DNA of 6,910 nt from Elusimicrobiaceae bacterium (GTDB lineage: Bacteria; Elusimicrobiota; Elusimicrobia; Elusimicrobiales; Elusimicrobiaceae). This document shows, piece by piece, positions 6,542 through 6,910 of this stretch. A program made the position numbers and the translations under genes. The number at the start of each line of letters is the position of its first letter. Within the stretch, counting starts at the first letter, position 1. The notes beneath the pieces are model-generated. The model ran no database searches and was not told where the DNA came from. It saw only the letters and a list, made by a program, of their open reading frames with translations. Location: positions 1 to 6,910 of the forward strand of contig JAGCKY010000099.1 in assembly GCA_017647245.1 (NCBI GenBank), in the 5' to 3' direction.

Positions 6542-6910
6542 ATGATGAAGAAATTCTTTACTTTTCTGTTTTTATTGACGATAACCGCTTCCCTACAGGC
6601 CGGCGTGCGCGGCCAATTGCGTGAAGGCGGCAAATTATATAATGCCCAAAAATACGGCTCTGCACTCAATGTTTATCAAAACGTACTGAAAGAAAATGCC
6701 AATGACCAACGCGCCTTGTTTAATGCCGGCAATGCTTACTATCGTCTAAACGAATATACCCAAGCCGAAGAACTCTATAAAAAAGCTGCGCAAGTCCCCG
6801 GTACTTACGGACAAAGTGCTTTGTATAATTTGGGTAATGCCTATTACCGCGCGGGAGATAAAACACACGCAATAGAAGCGTATCAGCAAGCCATTTTGCA
6901 AAATCCCAAA
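6542..6910 (+). CDS. batC: BatC-like exported TPR protein, 3' end missing
   Basis: The frame is open for 123 codons from ATG at 6542 to the window edge, so this is the N-terminal part of a longer protein. Residues 1-20 form a signal peptide (MMKK, hydrophobic core, then SLQA before Gly21) with probable cleavage after Ala20. No lipobox cysteine is present, so it is not an obvious lipoprotein. Three tetratricopeptide repeats follow at about 22-55, 56-88 and 90-123, each with the Tyr/Gly/Ala pattern, for example NAGNAYYRLNEYTQAEELY and NLGNAYYRAGDKTHAIEAY. TPRs mediate protein binding, so this would be a periplasmic scaffold for the Bat vWA proteins. Its place directly after batB, 23 bases on, is the usual BatC position. 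Intact batC often continues with further TPRs or a charged tail, not visible here. Confidence 0.88.
   Translation, partial: MMKKFFTFLFLLTITASLQAGVRGQLREGGKLYNAQKYGSALNVYQNVLKENANDQRALFNAGNAYYRLNEYTQAEELYKKAAQVPGTYGQSALYNLGNAYYRAGDKTHAIEAYQQAILQNPK

Overview
The window is a densely packed stretch of one bacterial genome, with every credible gene on the + strand. Short spacers or 1-4 bp overlaps separate most genes, and clear purine-rich Shine-Dalgarno (SD) sites precede them. Base composition is moderate and the one real intergenic gap is AT-rich. The genes point to a Gram-negative-type envelope: a WaaE/KdtX-like glycosyltransferase and a Bat (Bacteroides aerotolerance) operon. The good SD sites (for example AGGAGG before batA) and a TATAAT -10 box argue against Bacteroidota, where SD sites are weak and promoters differ. 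A lineage such as Elusimicrobiota would fit, but that is an inference from style, not a demonstrated identity.

Region 1 (1-1446) is the end of a cell-surface polysaccharide or lipooligosaccharide block. It holds the 3' part of a family 2 glycosyltransferase, overlapped by 4 bp (ATGA) by a membrane-anchored NodB-fold polysaccharide deacetylase.

Region 2 (1447-1557) is a 111-bp intergenic gap and the only clear transcriptional boundary. It contains an 8-bp inverted repeat just after the deacetylase stop, a TATAAT hexamer, and two overlapping short inverted repeats around the SD of the next gene.

Region 3 (1558 to the window end) is a Bat operon in the order moxR - DUF58 - membrane-bridging protein - batA - batB - batC (cut by the window edge). 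The MoxR AAA+ ATPase is cytosolic and has intact Walker A, Walker B and sensor motifs. The DUF58 protein is a soluble vWA-like partner. The third gene encodes a signal peptide, a periplasmic domain, one membrane span and a cytosolic helical domain, so it could link the two compartments. BatA and BatB are membrane-anchored vWA proteins with complete MIDAS (metal-ion-dependent adhesion site) motifs; charge distribution predicts that their vWA domains are periplasmic. BatC is an exported TPR protein. The likely arrangement is a cytosolic ATPase/vWA pair communicating with a periplasmic vWA/TPR assembly involved in envelope maintenance or stress tolerance. The biochemical role of Bat systems is not settled.

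I see no RNA genes, CRISPR, insertion sequences or integration sites. Nothing here is a clearly undescribed system. The most distinctive points are the two-helix N-terminal extension of BatA, the poorly characterised bridging protein, and the structured leader in front of moxR.
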